This document shows, one piece after another, positions 15,174 through 23,441 of a stretch of DNA of 29,532 nt; position 1 is the stretch's first letter, and every line of letters begins with the position of its first letter. Both the position numbers and the translations under genes were made by a program. This DNA comes from Bacteroidales bacterium (GTDB taxonomy: Bacteria > Bacteroidota > Bacteroidia > Bacteroidales > UBA12077). The DNA lies in contig JASGMZ010000008.1 of NCBI GenBank assembly GCA_030156305.1, positions 1-29,532 of the forward strand, read 5' to 3'. The notes below the pieces were generated by a model, which did no database searches, was not told where the DNA came from, and saw only the letters and a list, made by a program, of their open reading frames with translations.

Positions 15174-15802
15174 TGGAATTATCTATAGTTAATATAACAG
15201 GCGAAGATACCGGTAAAAAAGTTACCCTTAATGATTCGATTTTTAAAATCGAACCAAACGATCATGTCATTTATTTGGATGTAAAACAATATTTGGCTAA
15301 CAAACGTCAGGGTACTCATAAAGCAAAAGAAAGAAATGAGATCGCCGGTAGTACAAAAAAGATTAAACGACAAAAAGGTACTGGAACTGCACGAGCCGGG
15401 AGTATAAAATCTCCTGTTTTTAGAGGCGGTGGAAGAGTATTTGGCCCTAAACCCCGAGATTACTCTTTTAAGTTAAATAAAAAAGTAAAATTACTTGCTC
15501 GAAAATCAGCTTTAAGTTATAAAGCAATTGATAACAATATTAAAGTATTAGAGAACTTTAATTTTGAAGTTCCTAAAACCAAAGAATTTGTTGATCTACG
15601 AAATAATTTAGGCGTAGCTGATAAAAAAGTACTTTTAGTTTTATCTGAACAAAATAAAAATATATATTTGTCATCCAGAAATTTACAGGATGTTAAAGTA
15701 GTAAATGTTTCAGATATAAACACTTATGATATAGTAAATGCATCAGTTGTCCTCTTTGTAGAGAACTCAATTGAGCCATTGCATAAAATGTTTAGAATTT
15801 AG
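15173..15802 (+). CDS. rplD: 50S ribosomal protein L4 (uL4)
   Basis: Assembly starter for 50S; its loop forms part of the exit-tunnel constriction with L22. The tunnel loop is seen as RQKGTGTARAGS with FRGGGRVFGPKPRDYS. It has 209 residues (E. coli 201). In E. coli L4 also represses the S10 operon through a leader hairpin; here S10 genes lack a separate leader because they follow fusA, so that control is unlikely in the same form. Confidence 0.98.
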   Translation: MELSIVNITGEDTGKKVTLNDSIFKIEPNDHVIYLDVKQYLANKRQGTHKAKERNEIAGSTKKIKRQKGTGTARAGSIKSPVFRGGGRVFGPKPRDYSFKLNKKVKLLARKSALSYKAIDNNIKVLENFNFEVPKTKEFVDLRNNLGVADKKVLLVLSEQNKNIYLSSRNLQDVKVVNVSDINTYDIVNASVVLFVENSIEPLHKMFRI

Positions 15803-15816
15803 AAAAAATTATAACA

Positions 15817-16107
15817 ATGGATATTTTGTTAAAACCAATAGTAACCGAAAAAATGACTAAACAGGGCGATGACCTGAACAGATACGGTTTTATTGTGGAT
15901 AAAAGAGCAAATAAAGTACAGATTAAAAATACTGTAGAGGAAATGTATGGTGTATCAGTTGAGGCTGTTAATACTATGCGTTATATCGGTAAGGAAAAAT
16001 CCCGCTATACTAAGTCGGGAATCATTCAGGGACAATCAAAATCATTTAAGAAAGCGATTGTAACATTAGTTGAAGGAGAAAAAATAGATTTTTATAGCAA
16101 TATTTAA
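15817..16107 (+). CDS. rplW: 50S ribosomal protein L23 (uL23)
   Basis: Sits at the tunnel exit and is the docking point for trigger factor and signal recognition particle. Opens with ILLKPIVTEKMT, the family signature, and continues with DKRANKVQIKNTVEEMYGV. At 96 residues it is near the usual length. It is 14 bases from rplD and 5 from rplB. Confidence 0.98.
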   Translation: MDILLKPIVTEKMTKQGDDLNRYGFIVDKRANKVQIKNTVEEMYGVSVEAVNTMRYIGKEKSRYTKSGIIQGQSKSFKKAIVTLVEGEKIDFYSNI

Positions 16108-16112
16108 TTAAT

Positions 16113-16937
16113 ATGGCAGTAAGAAAATTAAAACCTGTAACACCAGGACAAAGACATAAAATTATCGGTGCTTTTGATGTAATCACCACAAGTACACCGG
16201 AAAAATCTTTGTTAGCACCCCTTAAAAAATCAGGTGGTAGAAATAGTGATGGGAAAATGACTATGAGATATCTTGGAGGAGGCCATAAACAAAGATATCG
16301 AATCATTGATTTTTTGCGCAACAAAGATGGAATGGAAGCTACGGTAAAAAGTATTGAATACGATCCAAATAGAACCGCAAGAATTGCATTGGTAGTATAT
16401 GAAGATGGTGAGAAAAAATATATCATCGCTCCTAATGGATTACAAGTAGGACAAAAAATTAAATCTGGTGAAGGAGTTGCCCCAGAAGTAGGAAACACAT
16501 TGTTCTTATCAAACATTCCATTAGGTACTATAATTCATAATATTGAATTACATCCAGGTAAAGGAGGTGCATTAGCCCGTAGTGCTGGATCTTATGCACA
16601 GCTTACATCTCGTGATGGTAAATATGCAATTGTTAAGTTACCTTCTGGTGAATCAAGGATGATTTTAACAACTTGCCGTGCTACCATTGGTACTGTTTCT
16701 AATGCTGACCATAGCCTTGAAATATCAGGTAAAGCAGGACGTAAAAGATGGTTGGGCAGAAGGCCAAGAGTACGTGGTGTTGTGATGAATCCAGTAGACC
16801 ATCCTATGGGTGGTGGCGAAGGAAGAGCCTCAGGTGGCCATCCAAGATCAAGAAATGGAGTACCTGCCAAAGGTTATAAAACAAGAGCCAGAAAAAAGGT
16901 TTCGAATAAGTATATTGTTGAAAAACGTAAGAAATAA
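16113..16937 (+). CDS. rplB: 50S ribosomal protein L2 (uL2)
   Basis: Binds 23S rRNA near the peptidyl transferase centre and helps subunit joining. The signature MNPVDHPMGGGEGR holds His230, the equivalent of the conserved E. coli His229. The basic C-terminus (KTRARKKVSNKYIVEKRKK) is complete. It has 274 residues (E. coli 273). Nothing is unusual. Confidence 0.99.
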   Translation: MAVRKLKPVTPGQRHKIIGAFDVITTSTPEKSLLAPLKKSGGRNSDGKMTMRYLGGGHKQRYRIIDFLRNKDGMEATVKSIEYDPNRTARIALVVYEDGEKKYIIAPNGLQVGQKIKSGEGVAPEVGNTLFLSNIPLGTIIHNIELHPGKGGALARSAGSYAQLTSRDGKYAIVKLPSGESRMILTTCRATIGTVSNADHSLEISGKAGRKRWLGRRPRVRGVVMNPVDHPMGGGEGRASGGHPRSRNGVPAKGYKTRARKKVSNKYIVEKRKK

Positions 16938-16948
16938 AAAAGATTGCT

Positions 16949-17215
16949 ATGAGTCGATCATTGAAAAAAGGCCCATTTATTGATTATAAACTTGAGAAAA
17001 GAGTTCTTGAAATGAACGAATCAGGAAAAAAATCTGTTGTTAAAACCTGGTCACGCAGGTCTATGATTTCACCAGATTTTGTTGGGCATACTATTGCAGT
17101 TCATAATGGAAATAAATTTATCCCGGTATATGTTACTGAAAATATGGTAGGACATAAATTTGGAGAATTTGCTCCAACCAGAACGTTTAGAGGCCATGCC
17201 GGAAATAAAAAATAA
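16949..17215 (+). CDS. rpsS: 30S ribosomal protein S19 (uS19)
   Basis: 30S head protein that partners S13 and contacts tRNA and the inter-subunit bridge. MSRSLKKGPFIDYKLEKRV, WSRRSMISPDFVGHTIAVHNG and GHKFGEFAPTRTFRGHAG are the family blocks. It has 88 residues (E. coli 92). A 36-base gap follows before rplV. Confidence 0.99.
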   Translation: MSRSLKKGPFIDYKLEKRVLEMNESGKKSVVKTWSRRSMISPDFVGHTIAVHNGNKFIPVYVTENMVGHKFGEFAPTRTFRGHAGNKK

Positions 17216-17251
17216 ACCTACGATAGTATTATTTAAAAATATTAGATTATA

Positions 17252-17671
17252 ATGGGTGCAAGAAAAAGAATAAGAGCGAATAAGATAAAAGAAAGCAAAA
17301 AAAATCAATATTTTGCTAAACTTAGAAATTGCCCTACTTCGCCACGAAAAATGCGATTAGTTGCTGATATGATAAGGGGTATGGAAGTTAATAAAGCTCT
17401 TGATGTATTGAAATATAGTTCGAAAGAAGCATCAAATCGTTTAGAAAAATTACTTTTGTCAGCTATTGCTAACTGGCAGGAAAAAAACGAAGGTGTTCGA
17501 ATAGAAGACAGCAAATTAATTGTGAAAGAGATCTTTGTTGATGGTGGAAGAACTTTAAAAAGAATTCAACCGGCTCCACAAGGTAGAGCCCACAGAATTA
17601 GAAAGAGATCAAATCACGTGACATTAGTGCTGGATAATTTAAATAACAACGATACTCAAACAGAACAATAG
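17252..17671 (+). CDS. rplV: 50S ribosomal protein L22 (uL22)
   Basis: Lines the exit tunnel with its long beta-hairpin opposite L4, where macrolide resistance changes occur in other bacteria. The core blocks CPTSPRKMRLVADMIRG and RTLKRIQPAPQGRAHRIRKR are clear. At 139 residues it is longer than E. coli (110), with a basic N-terminal extension of about 20 residues and a polar C-terminal tail (NNNDTQTEQ). Its stop directly abuts the rpsC ATG. Confidence 0.98.
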   Translation: MGARKRIRANKIKESKKNQYFAKLRNCPTSPRKMRLVADMIRGMEVNKALDVLKYSSKEASNRLEKLLLSAIANWQEKNEGVRIEDSKLIVKEIFVDGGRTLKRIQPAPQGRAHRIRKRSNHVTLVLDNLNNNDTQTEQ

Positions 17672-18376
17672 ATGGGACAAAAAGTTAATCCGATAGGAAA
17701 TCGATTGGGAATCATTAATGGATGGGATTCTAATTGGTACGGTGGAAAAAACTATGCTGACAAGCTGGTTGAGGATAATAAGATTAGAAAATATCTTGAA
17801 ACTCGATTAGCCAAAGCAAGTATATCTAAGATTGTTATTGAAAGAACTTTAAAATTAATAACCGTTACGGTTAATACCGCACGCCCGGGAATTATTATTG
17901 GTAAAGGCGGCCAGGAAGTAGATAAACTTAAAGAAGAGTTAAAAAAACTTACTCGTAAAGAGGTTCAGATTAATATCTTCGAAGTGAAAAGGCCGGAACT
18001 TGATGCTACTATCGTTGGCAATGCTATTGCAAGACAGATCGAAGGTAAAGTGTCATACCGTCGAGCGATTAAAATGGCAATAGCCTCTACCATGAGAATG
18101 GGTGCTGAAGGAATTAAAGTTCAAATTTCAGGACGTTTGGGTGGTGCTGAAATGGCTCGTACCGAAGTTTATAAAGAAGGACGTACACCATTGCACACAT
18201 TCCGTGCCGATATTGATTATACGTTAAGTGAAGCACTAACTAAAGTTGGTTTAATTGGTATTAAAGTATGGATTTGTAGAGGTGAGATTTTTGGAAAAAG
18301 AGATCTTTCGCCAAATATTGGTGCCTCAAAAAACCAGAAACCATCTAAAGGTGGCTTCAAGAAAAAAAGAAAATAA
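17672..18376 (+). CDS. rpsC: 30S ribosomal protein S3 (uS3)
   Basis: Part of the mRNA entry channel, with S4 and S5. The N-terminal MGQKVNPIGNRLG and the KH domain loop (PGIIIGKGGQEVDKL) are present, as is GRLGGAEMAR in the C-terminal domain. It has 234 residues (E. coli 233) and a basic tail (KKKRK). No gap separates it from rplV. Confidence 0.99.
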   Translation: MGQKVNPIGNRLGIINGWDSNWYGGKNYADKLVEDNKIRKYLETRLAKASISKIVIERTLKLITVTVNTARPGIIIGKGGQEVDKLKEELKKLTRKEVQINIFEVKRPELDATIVGNAIARQIEGKVSYRRAIKMAIASTMRMGAEGIKVQISGRLGGAEMARTEVYKEGRTPLHTFRADIDYTLSEALTKVGLIGIKVWICRGEIFGKRDLSPNIGASKNQKPSKGGFKKKRK

Positions 18377-18401
18377 GCGATAATTTAAATTTATTATTGG
18401 A

Positions 18402-18830
18402 ATGTTACAGCCAAAGAAAACGAAATACAGAAGAGTCCAAAAGGGTAAAATGAAAGGAAATGCCCAGCGGGGAAATCAATTGGCTTTTGGTTCATTTGGA
18501 ATCAAAGCAATGGAAGAGTGCTGGATTACAGGACGACAAATTGAGGCCGCCCGACAAGCAGTGACTCGTTATATGAAACGTGAAGGCCAAATTTGGATAC
18601 GGATTTTTCCAGATAAACCAATCACCAAAAAACCAGCTGAGGTACGTATGGGTAAAGGACGTGGAGCACCAGAAGGATTTGTAGCACCCGTTAGGCCCGG
18701 ACGTATTTTAATTGAAGCCGAAGGTGTATCTTTTAAAGTAGCTCAGGAAGCATTACGTCTTGCAGCTCAAAAATTACCAATCCCAACAAAGTTCGTTGTT
18801 AGACGTGATTATGTTGAAAACATAAATTAG
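18402..18830 (+). CDS. rplP: 50S ribosomal protein L16 (uL16)
   Basis: Late-assembly 50S protein near the A site that helps seat tRNA. MLQPKKTKYRRVQKGKMKG at the start, FGIKAMEECWITGRQIEAAR and RIFPDKPITKKPAEVRMGKGRG are family hallmarks. It has 142 residues (E. coli 136). It lies 25 bases after rpsC. Confidence 0.99.
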   Translation: MLQPKKTKYRRVQKGKMKGNAQRGNQLAFGSFGIKAMEECWITGRQIEAARQAVTRYMKREGQIWIRIFPDKPITKKPAEVRMGKGRGAPEGFVAPVRPGRILIEAEGVSFKVAQEALRLAAQKLPIPTKFVVRRDYVENIN

Positions 18831-18836
18831 TGAGAA

Positions 18837-19043
18837 ATGAAAAATTCTGAAATTAGAGAATTAACCACAAAGGAGATTGAGGAAAGAATCGATACTGAAA
18901 AAACGATGCTTACTCGTCTAAAGCTTAATCATGCCGTGTCTCCTTTAGACAATCCTTTGAAAATTAAACAAACACGCAAGAATATTGCAAGATTAATGAC
19001 CGAGTTGCGTAAAAGAGAATTAAAAGAAAATTCGAATAGTTAA
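18837..19043 (+). CDS. rpmC: 50S ribosomal protein L29 (uL29)
   Basis: Small two-helix protein at the tunnel exit beside L23. EIRELTTKEIEERI and the second helix KQTRKNIARLMTELRKRE match the family. It has 68 residues, usual for this family. It is 6 bases after rplP and 9 before rpsQ. Confidence 0.98.
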   Translation: MKNSEIRELTTKEIEERIDTEKTMLTRLKLNHAVSPLDNPLKIKQTRKNIARLMTELRKRELKENSNS

Positions 19044-19052
19044 TTTTTAACA

Positions 19053-19313
19053 ATGGAAACAACAAGAAGACTGAGAAAAGAACGTATTGGTGTTGTTGTT
19101 AGCAATAAAATGGATAAAACCATTGTCATTGCTGTAGAACGAAAAGTAAAACATCCAAAGTACGGCAAATTCATCAAAAGCAGGAAAAAATTTACTGCAC
19201 ACGATAAAGATAATACTTGCAATATAGGCGATACTGTTAGAATTATGGAAACAAGGCCTTTAAGCAAAAATAAATGTTGGAGATTAGTAGAAATTATTGA
19301 AAGAGTTAAATAG
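19053..19313 (+). CDS. rpsQ: 30S ribosomal protein S17 (uS17)
   Basis: OB-fold protein of the 30S body and an early assembly binder. RRLRKERIGVVVSNKMDKTIV and the block MDKTIVIAVERKVKHPKYGK, then GDTVRIMETRPLSKNKCWRL, identify it. It has 86 residues (E. coli 84). It ends 2 bases before the rplN ATG. Confidence 0.99.
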   Translation: METTRRLRKERIGVVVSNKMDKTIVIAVERKVKHPKYGKFIKSRKKFTAHDKDNTCNIGDTVRIMETRPLSKNKCWRLVEIIERVK

Positions 19314-19315
19314 TC

Positions 19316-19681
19316 ATGATACAACAAGAAAGTAGACTAACAGTTGCTGACAACAGCGGAGCCAAAGAAGTGTTGTGTGTGCGCGTATTAGGTGGTACAC
19401 ATAAAAGATATGCTTCTATTGGCGATCAGATCGTAGTAACTGTTAAAAGTGCTTTACCATCAGGTGAAATAAAAAAAGGAACAGTATCTAAAGCTGTTGT
19501 CGTTAGAACAAGAAAAGAAGTTCGTAGACCCGATGGCTCTTATATACGTTTCGATAACAATGCTGTTGTATTGTTAAATAATGTAGATGAAATCCGTGGT
19601 ACACGTATTTTTGGCCCAATACCAAGAGAATTACGTGAAAATTATATGAAAATCATCTCATTAGCTCCAGAAGTATTATAA
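19316..19681 (+). CDS. rplN: 50S ribosomal protein L14 (uL14)
   Basis: Interface protein that forms an inter-subunit bridge and binds the silencing factor RsfS in other bacteria. MIQQESRLTVADNSGAKEV, IGDQIVVTVK and FDNNAVVLL are standard. It has 121 residues (E. coli 123). First gene of the spc part of the cluster, with no visible separate promoter. Confidence 0.99.
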   Translation: MIQQESRLTVADNSGAKEVLCVRVLGGTHKRYASIGDQIVVTVKSALPSGEIKKGTVSKAVVVRTRKEVRRPDGSYIRFDNNAVVLLNNVDEIRGTRIFGPIPRELRENYMKIISLAPEVL

Positions 19682-19699
19682 TTTAAAATCATTGCTGCA

Positions 19700-20026
19700 A
19701 TGCAAAGGAAGAAATTACACATAAAAAAAGGCGATACGGTTTACGTAAATGCAGGTGAATATAAAGGACAACAAGGCAAAGTGCTTGAAGTAATTTACGA
19801 CAAGAAAAAAGCAATTGTTGAAGGTGTGAATATGGTTTCTAAACACACAAAGCCTAATGCAAATAATCCACAAGGTGGAATTGTAAAAATGGAAGCACCA
19901 ATTCATATTTCTAACCTAATGGTTGTTGATCCATCAACTGGAGAACCTACCAGAATTGGGAGAAGGAGAAATGATAAAAATAAATTAGTGCGATATTCAA
20001 AAAAATCAGGAGAGGAGATTAAGTAA
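19700..20026 (+). CDS. rplX: 50S ribosomal protein L24 (uL24)
   Basis: Starts 50S assembly by binding the 5' end of 23S rRNA. A KOW motif is visible near the N-terminus (KGDTVYVNAGEYKGQQGKVLEV over residues 10-31). It has 108 residues (E. coli 104). Its stop overlaps the rplE start (TAATG). Confidence 0.98.
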   Translation: MQRKKLHIKKGDTVYVNAGEYKGQQGKVLEVIYDKKKAIVEGVNMVSKHTKPNANNPQGGIVKMEAPIHISNLMVVDPSTGEPTRIGRRRNDKNKLVRYSKKSGEEIK

Positions 20027-20583
20027 TGGAATATACGCCTTTATTAAGAGAAAAATACAGAAAAGAGATTATTCCAGCCTTAACTAAGGAATTCAAGTAT
20101 AAAACAATCATGGAAGTTCCCAGGCTGGTTAAGATAACGCTAAACCAGGGCGTAGGCCAGGCAGTAGCCGATAAAAAAATGATCGAAACGGCACAGGATG
20201 AATTAACACTTATTGCCGGGCAAAAAGCTGTTAAAACCTACTCTAAAAAAGATATCTCTAACTTTAAGTTGCGTAGAGGAATGCCTATTGGCGTGAAAGT
20301 TACTTTGCGTAGAGATAAAATGTATGAGTTTATGGAAAGGCTTATTGCAATTTCCTTACCACGAATCAGAGATTTTAACGGTGTTAGTTCTAAGTTTGAC
20401 GGACGCGGAAACTATACATTAGGTATCCAGGAACAAATTATTTTTCCTGAAATTGATCTTGATAAAATCAATAAAATTTTAGGGTTAGAAATTACATTTG
20501 TTACTACTGCTAAAACCGATGAAGAAGGATTAGCCTTGTTACGCGAATTTGGAATACCATTTAAAAATATTAAAAAGAAATAA
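20026..20583 (+). CDS. rplE: 50S ribosomal protein L5 (uL5)
   Basis: Binds 5S rRNA in the central protuberance and contacts P-site tRNA and S13. KITLNQGVGQAVADKK, FKLRRGMPIGVKVTLRRDKMYEF and the ending with TAKTDEEGLALLREFGIPF are family blocks. It has 185 residues (E. coli 179). GAGGAG (20012-20017) lies 8 bases before the ATG, a Shine-Dalgarno-like site inside the end of rplX. Confidence 0.99.
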   Translation: MEYTPLLREKYRKEIIPALTKEFKYKTIMEVPRLVKITLNQGVGQAVADKKMIETAQDELTLIAGQKAVKTYSKKDISNFKLRRGMPIGVKVTLRRDKMYEFMERLIAISLPRIRDFNGVSSKFDGRGNYTLGIQEQIIFPEIDLDKINKILGLEITFVTTAKTDEEGLALLREFGIPFKNIKKK

Positions 20584-20588
20584 ATAGT

Positions 20589-20858
20589 ATGGCTAAAGAA
20601 TCAATGAAAGCCCGGGAAATACGGCGACAAAAATTGGTTGAAAAGTACGCTGAGAAAAGAGCAAAACTTAAAGCTGAAGGTGATTATGTTGGATTAAGCA
20701 GATTACCCAAAAACTCTAATCCAATCCGGTTACACAACAGATGTTTAATTACCGGACGACCCAAAGGATATATGCGACAATTTGGTATAAGTAGAATTAC
20801 CTTTAGAGAAATGGCATCAAAAGGGTTAATCCCCGGAGTAAAAAAGGCAAGTTGGTAG
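20589..20858 (+). CDS. rpsN: 30S ribosomal protein S14 (uS14), zinc-free form
   Basis: 30S head protein near the A site. The C-terminal block IRLHNRCLITGRPKGYMRQFGISR identifies it. Only one cysteine is seen in the usual zinc-knuckle region, so the two CxxC pairs of zinc-binding S14 are absent. The form has 89 residues, between the short zinc type (61) and the 101-residue E. coli type. It lies 5 bases after rplE. Confidence 0.98.
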   Translation: MAKESMKAREIRRQKLVEKYAEKRAKLKAEGDYVGLSRLPKNSNPIRLHNRCLITGRPKGYMRQFGISRITFREMASKGLIPGVKKASW

Positions 20859-20883
20859 ATTGTAATTAAAATAAAGAAGAGAT

Positions 20884-21282
20884 ATGATCACAGATCCTAT
20901 AGCAGATTATCTTACTCACATTAGAAATGCCGTGATGGCAGGTCATAGAGTAGTAGAAATCCCAGCTTCAAACCTAAAAAAAGATATTACCAAAATATTA
21001 TTTGATAAAGGATATATTTTATCCTATAAGTTTGAAGATGACGATAAACAAGGTATTATAAAAATAGCATTAAAATATCACCCGGAAACAAAAGCTCCGG
21101 CTATTCGAAAAATTATCAGGGTAAGTAAACCCGGGCTGAGAAAATATGTTGGAGCCGATGAAATTCCACGCGTACTTAATGGATTAGGTGTGGCTATTTT
21201 ATCTACATCAAAGGGGGTTATCTCTGATAAAGAAGCTCATACCTTGAATGTGGGTGGTGAAGTTTTATGTTATGTACATTAA
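20884..21282 (+). CDS. rpsH: 30S ribosomal protein S8 (uS8)
   Basis: Central-domain 16S binder needed early in 30S body assembly. MITDPIADYLTHIRNAVMAGH and the C-terminal STSKGVISDKEAHTLNVGGEVL are standard. It has 132 residues (E. coli 130). In E. coli S8 represses spc operon translation at the rplE start; no matching hairpin was checked or recognised here. Confidence 0.99.
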   Translation: MITDPIADYLTHIRNAVMAGHRVVEIPASNLKKDITKILFDKGYILSYKFEDDDKQGIIKIALKYHPETKAPAIRKIIRVSKPGLRKYVGADEIPRVLNGLGVAILSTSKGVISDKEAHTLNVGGEVLCYVH

Positions 21283-21290
21283 AAAGGAGG
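21283..21290 (+). promoter_or_regulatory. Strong Shine-Dalgarno site before rplF
   Basis: AAAGGAGG lies 8 bases before the rplF ATG and is fully complementary to the usual 16S 3' end. This is unusual in Bacteroidota, where most genes (including the neighbours here) lack such sites. Confidence 0.65.
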
Positions 21291-21298
21291 ATATTTAA

Positions 21299-21853
21299 AT
21301 GTCACGAATTGGAATATTACCCGTTAAAATACCCGGAGGCGTTACGGTTACTGTAAATGATACAAATGAGGTATTGGTGAAAGGGCCAAAAGGTGAATTA
21401 TCACAAAAGGTAGATCAAGATATTCAGGTTGAAGTGAAAGATGGCCAGGTGGAGTTAAAACGATTAGGCGAAGAAAAACATCATAAATCATTGCATGGTT
21501 TATATCGTTCTCTAATCAACAATATGGTTATTGGAGTATCAGAAGGATATACTATCCAACAAGAGTTAGTGGGTGTAGGTTATCGAGCCGAAGCCAAAGG
21601 ACAAATTCTTGAACTTAGTCTTGGATATTCTCATGATATTCACTTTCAGATACCTGATGAAGTTAAAGTGGAAGCCAGGCAGGAACGTAGAAATAATCCA
21701 ATTATAACTTTAACAAGTTGTAACAAACAGGTTATTGGTGAAGTTGCTGCAAAAATCAGGTCATTTAGGCCACCAGAGCCATATAAAGGTAAAGGTATTA
21801 AATTTGTCGGCGAACAATTACGCAGAAAAGCCGGTAAATCTGCTAGTGTATAA
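21299..21853 (+). CDS. rplF: 50S ribosomal protein L6 (uL6)
   Basis: Two-domain protein at the base of the L7/L12 stalk, near the factor-binding site. MSRIGILPVKIPGGVTVTV, GVGYRAEAKGQ and the ending PPEPYKGKGIKFVGEQLRRKAGKS are family marks. It has 184 residues (E. coli 177). The ATG follows the strongest Shine-Dalgarno site that I noticed in the window. Confidence 0.99.
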   Translation: MSRIGILPVKIPGGVTVTVNDTNEVLVKGPKGELSQKVDQDIQVEVKDGQVELKRLGEEKHHKSLHGLYRSLINNMVIGVSEGYTIQQELVGVGYRAEAKGQILELSLGYSHDIHFQIPDEVKVEARQERRNNPIITLTSCNKQVIGEVAAKIRSFRPPEPYKGKGIKFVGEQLRRKAGKSASV

Positions 21854-21873
21854 CATATTAAATTTAGATAGTC

Positions 21874-22233
21874 ATGGCTTTAACAAAGCAAGAGAGAAGA
21901 TATAGAATTAAATTACGAATTCGAAAACATATAAAAGGGACAGCCCAAAAGCCCAGAATGTCGGTTTTTAGAAGCAATAGCCAAATATATGTTCAATTTA
22001 TTGATGATTTGGAAAACAAAACCTTATTAGCCGTTTGTTCAAGAAATAAAGAAGTAGCTGAAAAGGGAAAGGTTTCTAAAACAGAACAAGCCAAATTAGT
22101 AGGAGATTTAGCTGCTAAAAAAGCTTTAGAAAATGGAATTACCCAGGTAGTTTTCGATAGAAACGGCTATTTATATCATGGTAGAGTTCAATCATTAGCA
22201 GAAGCTGCCAGAAAAGGTGGACTAAAATTTTAA
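21874..22233 (+). CDS. rplR: 50S ribosomal protein L18 (uL18)
   Basis: 5S rRNA binder of the central protuberance. The basic N-terminus (RRYRIKLRIRKHIKGTAQKPRMSVFRSNSQIY over residues 8-39) and the C-terminal VVFDRNGYLYHGRVQSLAEAAR with GGLKF are typical. It has 119 residues (E. coli 117). It lies 20 bases after rplF. Confidence 0.99.
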   Translation: MALTKQERRYRIKLRIRKHIKGTAQKPRMSVFRSNSQIYVQFIDDLENKTLLAVCSRNKEVAEKGKVSKTEQAKLVGDLAAKKALENGITQVVFDRNGYLYHGRVQSLAEAARKGGLKF

Positions 22234-22245
22234 GATTAAGATATT

Positions 22246-22761
22246 ATGTCAACAAGTATAAGAAAAGTAAAAACCAGCGATTTAGAGTTAAAAGACAGAC
22301 TCGTAAGCATACAAAGAGTAACCAAAGTAACTAAAGGTGGACGTAATTTTGGTTTTACTGCAATTGTAGTCGTTGGTAATGAAGATGGTATTGTAGGATA
22401 TGGCTTAGGAAAAGCTAAAGAGGTAACTACAGCTATTGCTAAAGGAGTTGAAGCTGCTAAGAAAAATTTAGTAAAAGTACCTATTTATAAAGGTACTATA
22501 CCTCATGAGCAGACAAGTAGATATGGAGGTGCTCAGGTATTTTTAAAGCCCGCATCTCATGGTACTGGAGTAAAAGCTGGCGGTGCAATGCGTGCTGTGC
22601 TTGAAAGTGTTGGTGTTACTGATGTTCTTGCAAAATCAAAAGGTTCAAGCAACCCTCATAATCTTGTGAAAGCAACTATTGATGCATTACTTCAATTAAG
22701 AGATGCCAGAGCTGTTGCTGATCAACGAAGTGTTACTCTTGATAAAGTTTTTAATGGATAA
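22246..22761 (+). CDS. rpsE: 30S ribosomal protein S5 (uS5)
   Basis: Forms the mRNA entry channel with S3 and S4 and affects decoding accuracy. The double-stranded RNA-binding-like N-terminal domain (RLVSIQRVTKVTKGGRNFGF; GYGLGKAKEV) and the C-terminal domain (GTGVKAGGAMRAVLESVGV) are present. It has 171 residues (E. coli 167). Confidence 0.99.
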   Translation: MSTSIRKVKTSDLELKDRLVSIQRVTKVTKGGRNFGFTAIVVVGNEDGIVGYGLGKAKEVTTAIAKGVEAAKKNLVKVPIYKGTIPHEQTSRYGGAQVFLKPASHGTGVKAGGAMRAVLESVGVTDVLAKSKGSSNPHNLVKATIDALLQLRDARAVADQRSVTLDKVFNG

Positions 22762-22783
22762 TGATCTTTAATAAAGATATCTT

Positions 22784-22963
22784 ATGGCTAAAATAATAAT
22801 TACACAAGTAAAGAGTAAAATTAGAAGCACAAAGCGTCAGAAAAGAACTTTGGAAGCTTTAGGAATTAAAAAAATGAATAACCCTATTGAAGTGGAAGAT
22901 AATCCACAAATATTAGGAATGATTACAAAAGTTAATCATTTATTACGGGTTGAAAAAAAGTAA
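22784..22963 (+). CDS. rpmD: 50S ribosomal protein L30 (uL30)
   Basis: A short gene of 59 residues between rpsE and rplO, in the standard place for L30. It begins MAKIIITQVKSKIRSTKRQK, with LEALGIKKMN and the ending GMITKVNHLLRVEKK matching the L30 ferredoxin-like fold. Same length as E. coli L30. The stop is at 22961-22963 and a 27-base gap precedes rplO. Confidence 0.96.
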   Translation: MAKIIITQVKSKIRSTKRQKRTLEALGIKKMNNPIEVEDNPQILGMITKVNHLLRVEKK

Positions 22964-22990
22964 TAACAAATAATATTATATTGTAATACT

Positions 22991-23437
22991 ATGGAATTAC
23001 ATAATTTAAAACCAGCAGAAAACTCTACGAAAACTAGTAAGAGAATTGGAAGAGGACAAGGATCTGGTAAAGGAGGAACAGCAACAAGAGGACATAAAGG
23101 GCAGAAATCAAGATCCGGATATTCCAGAAAAATTGGTTTCGAAGGTGGACAAATGCCTTTACAGCGTCGAGTACCAAAATATGGTTTTACCAATATATCT
23201 CGTAAGGAATTTAAAGGAATTAATATCGAGACTTTAGAAAAATTAGCCGATAAAAAAGGGTTAACTACAATTGATATTGATACTTTGATTGATGCAGGAC
23301 TCATTAAGAAAAACAGTTTAGTTAAAATTCTTGGAAATGGAACATTAACTAAAAAATTAGAAGTAAAAGCACATGCTTTTTCTAAATCTGCCATCAAAGC
23401 CATTGAATCAGTTGAAGGAACCGTTGTAAAATTATAG
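22991..23437 (+). CDS. rplO: 50S ribosomal protein L15 (uL15)
   Basis: Late 50S assembly protein whose long N-terminal arm threads into 23S rRNA. The Gly-rich arm (RIGRGQGSGKGGTATRGHKG) and the block GFEGGQMPLQRRVPKYGF are clear. It has 148 residues (E. coli 144). It ends 4 bases before the secY ATG. Confidence 0.99.
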   Translation: MELHNLKPAENSTKTSKRIGRGQGSGKGGTATRGHKGQKSRSGYSRKIGFEGGQMPLQRRVPKYGFTNISRKEFKGINIETLEKLADKKGLTTIDIDTLIDAGLIKKNSLVKILGNGTLTKKLEVKAHAFSKSAIKAIESVEGTVVKL

Positions 23438-23441
23438 ATTA

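Noticed and set aside
16046..16516. Minus-strand frame of 156 codons
   Set aside because: Antisense to rplW and rplB.
22936..23403. Minus-strand frame of 155 codons
   Set aside because: Antisense to rplO.
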